Below, in pieces: positions 30,567 to 38,109 of a stretch of 64,000 nucleotides of DNA. The position numbers and the translations under genes were made by a program. This DNA comes from Cytobacillus luteolus (lineage in GTDB: Bacteria > Bacillota > Bacilli > Bacillales > Bacillaceae_L), in contig NZ_JAGGKM010000004.1 in the NCBI RefSeq assembly GCF_017873715.1, positions 452,673 to 516,672 of the forward strand. Direction: 5' to 3'. The notes under the pieces were generated by a model that saw only the letters and a program-made list of their open reading frames with translations, searched no databases and was not told where the DNA came from. The first letter of the stretch is position 1. Each line of letters starts with the position of its first letter.

Positions 30567-30761
30567 TTATCCTTTCAAATCAATTCTGTTTCCTAGAGTA
30601 GGATGCGGGGCTTGATTTGTTGGGGCTTGTGCGTTCATAAAATCATTCAGCATAACTGTTGCATGTGCTGTTTGAGTTGCCATCTGGCTTTTTAGTAGAT
30701 TTGTACTAAGTGTGCGCTTTAGTTCAGCCACGTTGTTTGCCATTATGCTACTTAATTCCAT
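30567..30761 (-). CDS. YjfB-like putative motility protein
   Basis: This 64-residue protein (MELSSIMANNVAELKRTLSTNLLKSQMATQTAHATVMLNDFM...NQAPHPTLGNRIDLKG) fits the YjfB family (PF14070), small helical proteins annotated as putative motility proteins in Bacillus. I saw no clear SigD promoter upstream. It lies 30 bp upstream of the threonine aldolase gene in the same direction. The biochemical role is unknown. Confidence 0.75.
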   Translation of the reverse strand: MELSSIMANNVAELKRTLSTNLLKSQMATQTAHATVMLNDFMNAQAPTNQAPHPTLGNRIDLKG

Positions 30762-30858
30762 ATAATCCTCCCCTTCTTATATAACTTAACTATAATTATA
30801 GTAAAAAAACTGAAATCTTTCTATGAAAGTAGATGGAAAGCTAAGATATCATTACAAA

Positions 30859-30895
30859 ATAAAAAATCTCCCTCTACTAATAGAGGGAGATAAAA
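30859..30895 (-). terminator. Terminator of dps
   Basis: ATCTCCCTCTA pairs with TAGAGGGAGAT, followed leftward by TTTTTTATTTTG. Confidence 0.85.
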
Positions 30896-30896
30896 A

Positions 30897-31337
30897 TTAC
30901 TTTCCTAGGAAGGATTTTAACATCCATACATGTTTCTCTAAGCTCTGATGAATGGCCAGCAACATATCTCCAGTGGTTTCATCATCAACTTCATCAGCCA
31001 CACTCATCCCTTCCTTTAGTTCAGAAGTCATGATGTTAAAATCATCAGTAATAACTTGAACCATCTGATCAGCTGATTCATTACCTATTGCTTCCTTAAC
31101 AGTAGACGTCTCTAAAATTTCTTTCATTGTAGCAACAGGTTGTCCTTCCAATGCAAGTAGTCTTTCTGCTAATTCATCAATATGAACGGCAGCTTCAGTA
31201 TAGAGCTCTTCAAATTTATCGTGCAATGTGAAAAATGCAGGCCCCTTAACAAACCAGTGATAATTATGTAGCTTAATGTAAAGAACACTCCAGTTAGCAA
31301 TTTGTTTATTAACAATTTCAGTTAATTGTTTTGACAT
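30897..31337 (-). CDS. dps: Dps-family DNA-protecting ferritin-like protein
   Basis: This 146-residue Dps stores iron and shields DNA under stress. The intersubunit ferroxidase residues are in [41 protein letters not shown] at residues about 24-65. I placed the start at the ATG at 31337 behind GGAGGCGAT; a longer in-frame extension to 31466 has no ribosome site and crosses the promoter. A sigma-B promoter lies 25-49 bp upstream of the start, as for B. subtilis dps (ytkB), so it should respond to general stress. Confidence 0.95.
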   Translation of the reverse strand: MSKQLTEIVNKQIANWSVLYIKLHNYHWFVKGPAFFTLHDKFEELYTEAAVHIDELAERLLALEGQPVATMKEILETSTVKEAIGNESADQMVQVITDDFNIMTSELKEGMSVADEVDDETTGDMLLAIHQSLEKHVWMLKSFLGK

Positions 31338-31361
31338 ATTTATCGCCTCCTTAAGTTTAAG

Positions 31362-31386
31362 ATACCCCTTTAAAAGGTATTGAAAC
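31362..31386 (-). promoter_or_regulatory. Sigma-B promoter of dps
   Basis: Read leftward, GTTTCA (-35, 31381-31386), 13 bases, GGGTAT (-10, 31362-31367). This is one base from the SigB consensus GTTTAA-N12/14-GGGTAT and sits just before the dps ribosome site. Confidence 0.85.
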
Positions 31387-31492
31387 ATAAAGATTTGTGT
31401 CAAATATGTAAAAGAACAGTGACAATTCTCTAAAAATTTCGAGATACTCATGATAAAATAAGACAAAACTAAAAAATTATGGAGGAAGCACC

Positions 31493-31651
31493 TTGTATAC
31501 TGTTTTAATCATATCAATTATTATCGTCTTCATTGTTCTCATTTTAGCTCTAATAACCACCTCAAAGGCTTATGGCTTCAAACATACAATTGATGAGCCT
31601 GACCAACAATCCATTACAAAAAAAGAAAAAGATAACCAGAAGGAGGAATAA
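31493..31651 (+). CDS. ytzI: YtzI-like small membrane protein, 52 residues
   Basis: This short frame starts TTG ([32 protein letters not shown]) with GGAGG 8 bases upstream. It has one membrane helix at residues about 3-22 and a charged, lysine- and glutamate-rich tail. Sequence style and position beside dps fit YtzI of Bacillus. Its stop lies inside the ribosome site of the following amidase gene, so the two are probably coupled. No function is known. Confidence 0.8.
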   Translation: MYTVLIISIIIVFIVLILALITTSKAYGFKHTIDEPDQQSITKKEKDNQKEE

Positions 31652-31653
31652 TT

Positions 31654-33117
31654 TTGCAAGATCCAAAATTAAAGGAACTTTATGAATCATGGCTCAACGA
31701 AGCAACAATTGATGATATTCAAAGTAAAATGGAGTCGGGTGAATTAACCTCACAAGAGTTAGTTGTCTTATATTTAAAGAAAATCGCCGAATACGATCAT
31801 AAGATTAACTCTATTCTAGAAGTGAACCCTGAAGCAATTCATATCGCCGCAGCACTCGACGCTGAACGAAAGATTAAAGGCGCACGTGGTCCATTACATG
31901 GAATTCCTGTCCTCATCAAAGATAATATCGATACCTCAGATAAGATGCATACATCAGCAGGCTCACTTGCATTACAACATTCAATTGCACTAAAAGATTC
32001 TTTTGTGGCTGCTCAACTACGAAAAGCAGGTGCTGTCATACTAGGAAAAACAAATATGACTGAATGGGCTAATTTTATGACTATAGGTATGCCTAGTGGA
32101 TATAGTTCTAGAGGTGGACAGGTTCTTAATCCATACGGTCCTAATCACTTCGACGTAGGTGGATCAAGCTCAGGTTCTGGTGCCGCGATAGCTGCAAATT
32201 TTGCTACGGTTGCAGTAGGTACAGAAACTTCAGGATCCATTCTTAGCCCAGCTAGTCAAAATTCATTAGTAGGTATCAAGCCAACCCTTGGATTAATAAG
32301 TCGCTCCGGTATTATTCCGATTGCCCATAGCCAAGATACAGCAGGACCAATGGCGAGAACTGTTAAAGATGCAGCTTACCTTTTAACTTCCTTAGTTGGT
32401 AAAGACGATAGTGATCCAATCACTAAATCGATTGTAACTGGCGATGCAATTGACTATGCTTCAGTTTTCAATAACATTGAGCATTCCTCTTTTAAAGTTG
32501 GAATTGCAAGGGAGATTTATTTTGAATATTTAAGTGAAGAAAAACGTGAAATTTTAAACAATGCAATTGAAAAGTTACAAGAACTCGGGATGAATGTTAT
32601 TGATGGAGTTTCCATTCCATCGACCCAAGCCAAATGGTCATATGATGTGTTAACCTATGAATTTAAATCAGATTTAAACGGATATTTAAATGGGCTACAT
32701 CCTTCTATGACTATACGGTCATTAGAAGATATTATACGTTTTAATAGAGAGCACAAAGAAGATACATTAAAATATGGACAGAAACTATTAGTGGAAAGCC
32801 AAAACACAAGTGGCACTTTAAAAGAAAGCGAGTATATTGATGCACTAGAGTTTGACCGTTATCATTCTACAAAACAGGGTATTGATTTTACTCTTGCCGA
32901 GCATTCCTTAGATGCAATTGTATTCCCTAATAATTATGGAGCTGCAATCCCAGCTAAAGCGGGCTATCCGTCTATAACAGTACCTGCAGGCTATACAAAA
33001 GAGGGAGAACCTGTTGGTATCACCTTTACTGGAGCAGCTTTTAGTGAATCAACTTTATTAAAAATTGCATATACGTTTGAGCAGTTCACTAAACACCGAC
33101 AACCTCCTAAATGGTAA
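31654..33117 (+). CDS. Amidase-signature family protein
   Basis: This 487-residue amidase has the Ser-cisSer-Lys triad of the family: lysine in GIPVLIKDNID (near residue 88), then GGSSSGSGAAIAANFATVAVGTETSGSI with the cis-serine and the nucleophile near 163-190. It resembles cytosolic amidases of the GatA fold but lacks the GatB/GatC neighbours and probably hydrolyses small amides. The start is TTG at 31654, just after the AGGAGG within the end of ytzI. A hairpin terminator follows. It has no equivalent at this place in B. subtilis that I recall. Confidence 0.9.
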   Translation: MQDPKLKELYESWLNEATIDDIQSKMESGELTSQELVVLYLKKIAEYDHKINSILEVNPEAIHIAAALDAERKIKGARGPLHGIPVLIKDNIDTSDKMHTSAGSLALQHSIALKDSFVAAQLRKAGAVILGKTNMTEWANFMTIGMPSGYSSRGGQVLNPYGPNHFDVGGSSSGSGAAIAANFATVAVGTETSGSILSPASQNSLVGIKPTLGLISRSGIIPIAHSQDTAGPMARTVKDAAYLLTSLVGKDDSDPITKSIVTGDAIDYASVFNNIEHSSFKVGIAREIYFEYLSEEKREILNNAIEKLQELGMNVIDGVSIPSTQAKWSYDVLTYEFKSDLNGYLNGLHPSMTIRSLEDIIRFNREHKEDTLKYGQKLLVESQNTSGTLKESEYIDALEFDRYHSTKQGIDFTLAEHSLDAIVFPNNYGAAIPAKAGYPSITVPAGYTKEGEPVGITFTGAAFSESTLLKIAYTFEQFTKHRQPPKW

Positions 33118-33123
33118 AACAAA

Positions 33124-33162
33124 AACACACAGTAGATTTTTCACTGTGTGTTTTTGTGTAAG
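33124..33162 (+). terminator. Terminator of the amidase gene
   Basis: AAACACACAGT pairs with ACTGTGTGTTT and continues into TTTTGTG. Confidence 0.8.
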
Positions 33163-33227
33163 AAACTCTTGATAGGGCCTGTGATTAACCTCACATCTTT
33201 GTTTGTTTGGAATCTATATAATGTAAG

Positions 33228-33245
33228 TAATGATAACAATTTACA
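33228..33245 (+). promoter_or_regulatory. Possible Fur box before the FbpB-like gene
   Basis: TAATGATAACAATTTACA matches the left half of the Fur box well and the right half only partly. A TATAAT (33217-33222) lies just upstream, so a repressor here would cover the start of transcription. Support is moderate; it rests partly on the gene being FbpB-like. Confidence 0.45.
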
Positions 33246-33349
33246 AAAAATTTACAACTCTTACTACCTTCAAAATATTTACAAATTTAAAAGTTAGGTG
33301 TATGCTTAGTATCGTAAGATTAAGTAAAAACCAGAAAGAAGGATTTTCA

Positions 33350-33490
33350 ATGAGGAAACGTAGCACAGCTCAATTTTCAATCAAGAGACTTATCGATAAA
33401 AATAAACAAGACATTATGAAAGATACTCGCCATATCGATAAAATAATTGAAAAAATTGAAGAACGCCATATTAAAACGGAAAACCGTTAA
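33350..33490 (+). CDS. FbpB-like small basic protein, 46 residues
   Basis: The peptide MRKRSTAQFSIKRLIDKNKQDIMKDTRHIDKIIEKIEERHIKTENR resembles the Fur-regulated basic protein FbpB family, which works with the sRNA FsrA in the iron-sparing response. Typical features are the MRKR start, the NKQDIMKD middle and the IEERH end. The ATG at 33350 has AAGGA 7 bases upstream, and a strong terminator follows. A possible Fur box lies about 105 bp upstream. In-frame ATG codons further up have no ribosome site. No FsrA-like sRNA gene was recognised here. Confidence 0.72.
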   Translation: MRKRSTAQFSIKRLIDKNKQDIMKDTRHIDKIIEKIEERHIKTENR

Positions 33491-33496
33491 ATATAA

Positions 33497-33531
33497 GAAA
33501 ATCCTCCTGCATTTTGTAGGAGGATTTTTTA
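33497..33531 (+). terminator. Terminator of the FbpB-like gene
   Basis: AAAATCCTCCTGC and GTAGGAGGATTTT form a strong stem followed by six T residues. Confidence 0.88.
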
Positions 33532-33540
33532 TGTGGAATT

Positions 33541-33682
33541 ACTAGTCCGAATTCGGGGGTTTTTCGGACTTGTTTGCTGGCTTTGATTGAAACTAGTCCG
33601 AATCCAGGCGTTTTTCGGACTCATTTACTGCTTTTGACAAAAACGAGTCAGAATCCATCGCGAATCCTGACTCGTTTTTCTA
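33541..33682. repeat. 51-bp tandem hairpin repeat, about 2.8 copies
   Basis: Copies start at 33541, 33592 and 33643, exactly 51 bp apart. Each begins ACTAGTCCGAATCC or a variant and contains its own inverse (AGTCCGAA with TTCGGACT; CGAGTCAG with CTGACTCG), so each is a hairpin. The third copy has changed both arms together, keeping the pairing. Its flanking A and T tracts make it a good terminator in either direction. The core AGTCCGAATCCA is shared with the 52-bp array at 13931-14214. Confidence 0.85.
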
Positions 33683-33699
33683 TTTTTGACCAAGACTTT

Positions 33700-34045
33700 A
33701 ACAGCTTAAGAGACCCAACCATGCATCAGCTCAGGATAATACTATTAATGCTGAGTGTGTTTGTTCCGTAAACCTTCTTTACTAAAACAAACGACCTAAC
33801 TGAATTGATTCATACTTCTCTCAACCACGCGCTTAGATTCCGACCATTTTTGTTAGTAAGTTAATGGCCTTTGGGTGTTAAAATTCCTTCTTGTGAACGT
33901 AGGGATCTTCAATCCTAAGCATTTCTTCCGATTAAGTCCTTAGTAGACAAGAATTTCTTTTTCCACCGAATGAATCCTTTAATGAAATCTTACTTTGTTC
34001 GTTTAATTTGGAACGAACACCGATGGTTGAGCCTCTTAAACTGTT
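33700..34045 (-). ncRNA. Candidate structured non-coding RNA, family not recognised
   Basis: The ends 33700-33722 and 34023-34045 are 23-bp inverse complements. On the plus strand there are three mismatches (C-A, A-C, C-A); on a minus-strand RNA all three become G-U pairs, which points to an RNA read leftward. Inner stems include GTTCGTT/AACGAAC, GTTTGTT/AACAAAC enclosing GTAAA/TTTAC, and CTCAG/CTGAG. A terminator-like hairpin (33639-33679) follows on the minus strand. No reading frame of note is present. A MITE with 23-bp ends is the alternative. It does not match RNase P, tmRNA, 6S, SRP RNA or a riboswitch that I know. Confidence 0.5.
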
Positions 34046-34162
34046 AGCTCCTTTGTAGAGATTCAATATTCTTCTCTACATCTTTATTTTACCATTATTC
34101 TTTGTTTTTACTCATATGTATGTTGACATTTATGTGAACAATTTCACAAATAAACTATCAAA

Positions 34163-34198
34163 AAGAGCACTTGAGTAATTTCAAGCACTCTTCTTTCT
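34163..34198 (-). terminator. Terminator of luxS
   Basis: Leftward, AGAGTGCTTG pairs with CAAGTGCTCT and is followed by TTTT. Confidence 0.85.
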
Positions 34199-34200
34199 TT

Positions 34201-34674
34201 TTATCCAAAAACTTTGTGTAAATCTTCTTTTGATTGCTCTAACCAAAAGCGCATTAAACGAATGGCTCCATCAAGGTCATGTAACTTTGCTTGACCACAT
34301 TGCTTTTCATTTGCTGCTGGAATCTCAGTAATTTCAACTGCTTCCTTCATTGTATCTTCTAATAAATCAATGATTTCTGCTACAGTTGGTTCTCCACTAA
34401 CTACTAGATAATAGCCCGTTTGACAGCCCATTGGTGAGATATCAATAATATCAAAATGATCATATTTCTCTGAATGCTTTCTGATATTAAAAGCAAGCAA
34501 ATGCTCTAACGTATGAATTGCATCAGGTTTCATCGCCTGTTTATTAGGCTGACAGAAACGAATATCAAATTTATTTACAACACCGTCACTACCTACTTTG
34601 TGTACACCACAGTGTCTAACATATGGTGCTCTTACTGCATCATGATCTAGCTCAAAACTTTCTACAGATGGCAT
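34201..34674 (-). CDS. luxS: S-ribosylhomocysteine lyase
   Basis: This 157-residue enzyme splits S-ribosylhomocysteine to homocysteine and DPD, the precursor of autoinducer-2, in the activated methyl cycle fed by SAM-using enzymes. The metal ligands are His54 and His58 in HTLEH and Cys126 in KQCGQA, and the catalytic Cys84 is in PMGCQTG. All active-site residues are present and the length is standard. It is monocistronic. Confidence 0.97.
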   Translation of the reverse strand: MPSVESFELDHDAVRAPYVRHCGVHKVGSDGVVNKFDIRFCQPNKQAMKPDAIHTLEHLLAFNIRKHSEKYDHFDIIDISPMGCQTGYYLVVSGEPTVAEIIDLLEDTMKEAVEITEIPAANEKQCGQAKLHDLDGAIRLMRFWLEQSKEDLHKVFG

Positions 34675-34835
34675 ATTTTTTGCACTCCTTTTTTATATAC
34701 ATAATCCTATCATAACGTTAATTCCGATAAATTTCATCTATTTAAACCGAATTAAATTACTAAAATTTTTCCAAGTACATAACTCATAGTATAGTATAGT
34801 TAAGTAATATAAAAATATGAAGGGATGAGTTAATC

Positions 34836-35057
34836 TTGTTAAAAACAATATTTATAGGTATTATTCGGTTTTATCAAAGAGTCATTTCACCACTCAAACC
34901 ACCAACATGTAGATTTTATCCAACTTGTTCTCATTATGGACTTGAAGCAGTCAAAAGATTTGGGGCAATTAAAGGTGGATGGCTCACAATCAAGCGTATA
35001 TCTAAATGTCACCCATTTCATCCAGGTGGAATAGATAATGTCCCCGAGAAAAAATAA
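34836..35057 (+). CDS. yidD: Membrane protein insertion efficiency factor YidD
   Basis: This 73-residue protein has the YidD signature [46 protein letters not shown] with the conserved CSHY, K-R and HPGG elements and an N-terminal amphipathic helix. It supports YidC-dependent membrane protein insertion at the inner membrane surface. The start is TTG at 34836. Its place after luxS matches ytjA of B. subtilis. A weak GGGATGAG ribosome site precedes it. Confidence 0.93.
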   Translation: MLKTIFIGIIRFYQRVISPLKPPTCRFYPTCSHYGLEAVKRFGAIKGGWLTIKRISKCHPFHPGGIDNVPEKK

Positions 35058-35094
35058 ATGGTGTCAGGAAGTAATATCCTCACACCATTTTCTA
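35057..35094 (+). terminator. Terminator of yidD
   Basis: AATGGTGT-C-AGGA pairs with TCCT-C-ACACCATT and runs into TTCT. Confidence 0.72.
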
Positions 35095-35122
35095 TAAATC
35101 TCTAGAACTCATTTTCCTAACC

Positions 35123-35899
35123 TTATTTAGTAACCTCTACAGTTTTCTCAATATGTTCGTGTAACGATCCCTTTTCAACATGTATGATTATGCTATATAT
35201 ACCCGCTTTCGGAAACACATGTGAAAAGCTATACTCCCCAGCATTGCCTTCTTCTGCTGGAATAAATTCATGTTTACTTTCATCCTGTTTCCATATCTCA
35301 AACCTTACATTCGCTCCTGTGAGTGGCTGATCTTCGTTGGTTATTATGACTTTCAAATCGGTTGGTTGCTCTAATGTGATAGTATCTTCTTTCTGGAAGT
35401 CAATTATTAAAGTACCATGTGCATGGTGGTGTCCATGGTTATGATGATCCTCACTTCCGTGATTTTGTTCTTCTTGCTCCACAGTTTCTTCTGTTTGAGC
35501 TTTAGCGTCACCAACTATCACTTCTTTTCTTGGCATATTATGCATATCCCTTGCAGTAACGTGTGCAACAACGTAATAAACACCGTCTTTTCCAAATGAT
35601 TTAGTAATCATATATAATCCATCCCCAGCATGCTTACCTGGAATCATTTCATGCTCAGTTTCCTGACCTTGTTCCCAAATCTCAAATTTAACTTCTTGTG
35701 CGTCTTCTACTTTTTCATCACCAAGTGTAACTAAGGCACCTAGTTCAACACTTTCATTTGGCTCTATTTTATCAGGTACCTGTATATCTACCTCAATAAA
35801 CTGTACTTCCTCATTTTGTTCTTCTTGGTTATTACAACCTATCATTAGCAATACGAAAAATCCTAATAATATTAGTCCTAGCTTTCTCACCTTTATCAC
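35123..35899 (-). CDS. FixH/YtkA-type lipoprotein with two tandem domains and a His-rich linker
   Basis: This 258-residue lipoprotein has a signal ending in the lipobox MIGC (Cys22). Two beta-sandwich YtkA/FixH-like domains (about residues 35-125 and 160-255) repeat the same pattern, VEDAQEVKFEIWEQGQETEHEMIPGKHAGDGLYMITKSF and LTGANVRFEIWKQDESKHEFIPAEEGNAGEYSFSHVF. Between them lies an acidic, histidine-rich linker GSEDHHNHGHHHAHG, which suggests metal binding. B. subtilis YtkA sits in the same neighbourhood. A role in copper or other metal handling at the membrane is inferred from the family name FixH and the histidines. Confidence 0.85.
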   Translation of the reverse strand: MIKVRKLGLILLGFFVLLMIGCNNQEEQNEEVQFIEVDIQVPDKIEPNESVELGALVTLGDEKVEDAQEVKFEIWEQGQETEHEMIPGKHAGDGLYMITKSFGKDGVYYVVAHVTARDMHNMPRKEVIVGDAKAQTEETVEQEEQNHGSEDHHNHGHHHAHGTLIIDFQKEDTITLEQPTDLKVIITNEDQPLTGANVRFEIWKQDESKHEFIPAEEGNAGEYSFSHVFPKAGIYSIIIHVEKGSLHEHIEKTVEVTK

Positions 35900-36100
35900 C
35901 TCTATACAAATTTACCTTATAGTACAAGAAATTCCTTGTGAACTTTATGTGAATGTTTTCTTTCAATCATTCTCTCCTATCAAATAATACATAATTCGAA
36001 ACTGATTCACAAACTTAAAGAATAAGTTTTTAATGTACAACCTGGAATAAACGTTTATAATTATCTTTAAATACTAAATATTTGTAATGAGGTAAATACT

Positions 36101-37084
36101 ATGGAACTTATCTTAGAAATTGTACATACCAACTTACTATCACCAATGGTACTATTTTTCCTTATGGGCATCATAGCTGTTATTGTCAATTCTGATTTAA
36201 AGGTACCCGAAGCATTCTACACAGGGTATACAATGATTATCTTATTCACGATTGGTATAAAAGGTGGTACGGAACTTAAAAATGTTTCTTTTTTCACTAT
36301 GCTACCAGCTGTTGTAGCAGCCTTATTATTAAGCATTTTCATGCTTTTCTTTGCTTACCTTGTGCTAAAGAAACTATTTAGATTTGACACTACAAATGCA
36401 TTATCTATTGCTGCTCATTATGGTTCTGTTAGTGCAGTTACATTCGTTGCTGGAATTGGTTTTCTCGAAAAGATGGGAGTAGCTTATGAAAGCTATATTT
36501 CTGCCATCTTAGTAATCATGGAGGGCCCTGCAATTATTGGAGCAATTATTTTATATAAGCTTTTTAACAAAGAAAAAGATCAACCCCAAACTGTTTCTAG
36601 TGGACTAGGACATGCATTCAAAGAGGCTTTCTTCGGAAAGAGTATTTTTCTTTTACTAGGTGGAATTTTCATTGGGTTAGTAGCTAGTGAGGATGGAATA
36701 CAAAAGATAAAACCATTGTTTGGGGACCTGTTCTATGGGGTGTTATGTATCTTCTTATTGCATATGGGGATGATTGCGACACAGCAAATTAAAGAATTAA
36801 AAGGGTACAAATTTCATTCGTTTTTATTTGCATTTATCCTTCCAATAGTAGGTGGTACAATTGGGGTACTTGTAGGTAATATCATAGGCATGTCCATTGG
36901 TGGCTCTTTTATGCTAGGAATACTAACTGCAAGTTCATCTTATATTGCTGCACCTGCTGCCATTAGCCAAGCCATACCCAAAGCAAATTCCGGACTATAT
37001 TTAGGTTCTTCCCTTGGCCTAACATTACCGTTTAATTTAATATTTGGAATTCCTTTTTACTTTTGGTTGGCTACAATACTTTAA
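36101..37084 (+). CDS. SbtA-family sodium-dependent bicarbonate permease
   Basis: This 327-residue membrane protein matches the SbtA-like family (PF05982) with about ten helices in two inverted halves. Typical parts are NSDLKVPEAFYTGYTMIILFTIGIKGGTEL, AAHYGSVSAVTFVAGIGFLEKMGV and LTASSSYIAAPAAISQAIPKANSGLYLGSSLGLTLPFNLIFGIP. SbtA of cyanobacteria takes up bicarbonate with sodium. Whether this Bacillus member does so is not known. No SbtB-like partner gene lies beside it. The ATG at 36101 is behind GAGGT. It is monocistronic. Confidence 0.87.
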   Translation: MELILEIVHTNLLSPMVLFFLMGIIAVIVNSDLKVPEAFYTGYTMIILFTIGIKGGTELKNVSFFTMLPAVVAALLLSIFMLFFAYLVLKKLFRFDTTNALSIAAHYGSVSAVTFVAGIGFLEKMGVAYESYISAILVIMEGPAIIGAIILYKLFNKEKDQPQTVSSGLGHAFKEAFFGKSIFLLLGGIFIGLVASEDGIQKIKPLFGDLFYGVLCIFLLHMGMIATQQIKELKGYKFHSFLFAFILPIVGGTIGVLVGNIIGMSIGGSFMLGILTASSSYIAAPAAISQAIPKANSGLYLGSSLGLTLPFNLIFGIPFYFWLATIL

Positions 37085-37136
37085 TTCTTATATGTAGGCT
37101 AGTTATTTTAGACTAAATAATCCATTAAAATAACAA

Positions 37137-37174
37137 CAAATAGCTCTTTAACATTCTATGTTAAAGGGCTATTT
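37137..37174 (-). terminator. Terminator of the 138-residue hypothetical gene
   Basis: AATAGC-CTTTAACAT pairs with ATGTTAAAG-GCTATT, leftward followed by TGTTG. It overlaps the end of the coding frame. It may also end the SbtA-family gene transcript. Confidence 0.6.
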
Positions 37175-37585
37175 TAAATTTATCGAGGTATTTCCCATTT
37201 TTACTAATGTTAGTTCATTAAGCTGTTTAATCCCATTATATTTTGTCGCAATTTCATAGAACTCTTGCTCCATGCGCTTCTTTAACACATGATCAAGCTT
37301 AAACTTCAACAGACTAATCTCAATTTGGAGTTCTACAATTGTTACAACAGCATTTTCACTTAACGCTTTTTCAATTGATTCTAACTGCACAAACATTTCC
37401 TCTTGGCCATTTACCACTATTAGCAAAAACCAGCCAACACCTTTAATGTATTTACAATCCTGCCCAATTTCAAAACTGTCACCGTAGCATAAATATTGTT
37501 CTTTTGCGACCAAGTTCTCTTTGCGAGTTCCGTAAAATGAACAATTTAGTAAAAGACCTTCACGATTAGATACAACATGAAACAA
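37169..37585 (-). CDS. Hypothetical protein with an IDEAL-like C-terminal segment
   Basis: This 138-residue soluble protein has a beta-rich first half (NCSFYGTRKENLVAKEQYLCYGDSFEIGQ) and a helical second half, EISLLKFKLDHVLKKRMEQEFYEIATKYNGIKQL, that resembles the short IDEAL domain of Bacillus proteins. The similarity is visual only. Two cysteines are near the start. No enzyme motif is visible and the neighbours give no clear hint. Confidence 0.6.
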   Translation of the reverse strand: MFHVVSNREGLLLNCSFYGTRKENLVAKEQYLCYGDSFEIGQDCKYIKGVGWFLLIVVNGQEEMFVQLESIEKALSENAVVTIVELQIEISLLKFKLDHVLKKRMEQEFYEIATKYNGIKQLNELTLVKMGNTSINLK

Positions 37586-37705
37586 AGTTTTTCCTCCCTT
37601 CGTTTACACACTCGTTATCCACCCGCTTAAGAGAAACCTTTTGGTAACAATTAATACATAGTATCGATTTATGCAACGTTTCATTAAATTATAACTAAAT
37701 AATAG

Positions 37706-38005
37706 TTAAGTGATTAAGGCTGATAACTTATTCTCCTCTATAACCTTATGTATGGAGCTCCAAGATCTTTTCACAAAATAAATAGGTTTAGCTTGTTCTC
37801 TAGCTCTTTGTTTTACAACCTTCGCCAAATTATGGTTTATATAATCGGTCATTACAAATATCATATCTATATCATCAGGTATTTCTCTTTTTACCATATT
37901 CACCTTTCTACCATCCAGGTGAATAACCTCATGAAACCCTGACTCCCTTAATTTATCCGTAATATTGCCAAGATGATCAGCTCCGACTACTAATAAAGAC
38001 ATCAT
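37706..38005 (-). CDS. DUF2325 domain protein
   Basis: This 99-residue protein has the DUF2325 pattern: SLLVVGADHLGNITDKLRESGFHEVIHLDGRK then DMIFVMTDYINHNLAKVVKQRAREQAKPIYFVKRSWSSI. It forms a small Rossmann-like fold with DHLG near the start. The family is often found near metal-transport genes. Two Fur-type boxes lie 60-105 bp upstream, and a ZIP transporter gene is close by, so metal control is likely. The biochemical role is unknown. Confidence 0.83.
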   Translation of the reverse strand: MMSLLVVGADHLGNITDKLRESGFHEVIHLDGRKVNMVKREIPDDIDMIFVMTDYINHNLAKVVKQRAREQAKPIYFVKRSWSSIHKVIEENKLSALIT

Positions 38006-38065
38006 TTCTAACGATCCCTCCTAATTAATACATTATTACTTCTTTATTGTTATTCTTATTTTAAT

Positions 38066-38080
38066 TGAGAATGATTATCT
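38066..38080. promoter_or_regulatory. Fur-type box
   Basis: TGAGAATGATTATCT fits the 7-1-7 Fur box TGATAATNATTATCA with two differences. It lies between the divergent DUF2325 gene and the 66-residue ORF. Zur and PerR boxes look similar, but the pattern fits Fur best. Confidence 0.68.
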
Positions 38081-38094
38081 ATGTCAATAATAAT

Positions 38095-38109
38095 TGAAAT
38101 TAATTCTCA
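38095..38109. promoter_or_regulatory. Second, weaker Fur-type box
   Basis: TGAAATTAATTCTCA is a second 7-1-7 inverted repeat 29 bp from the first in the same divergent region. It matches the consensus less well. Confidence 0.45.

Noticed and set aside
31338..31466. Longer N-terminus for Dps
   Set aside because: It would overlap the sigma-B promoter; the ATG at 31337 has GGAGG and gives the normal Dps length.
33230..33349. Longer N-terminus for the FbpB-like protein
   Set aside because: The extension covers the promoter and possible Fur box and has no ribosome site; the ATG at 33350 has a good one and matches the family start.
33574..33771. 65-residue frame in the 51-bp repeat array
   Set aside because: It reads across the hairpin repeats, has no ribosome site and no recognisable protein features.
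33700..34045. Known RNA classes such as RNase P RNA, tmRNA, 6S RNA, OLE or a group I/II intron
   Set aside because: None of the conserved cores I know (tRNA-like end, P4 helix, domain V, group I core) can be found in it.
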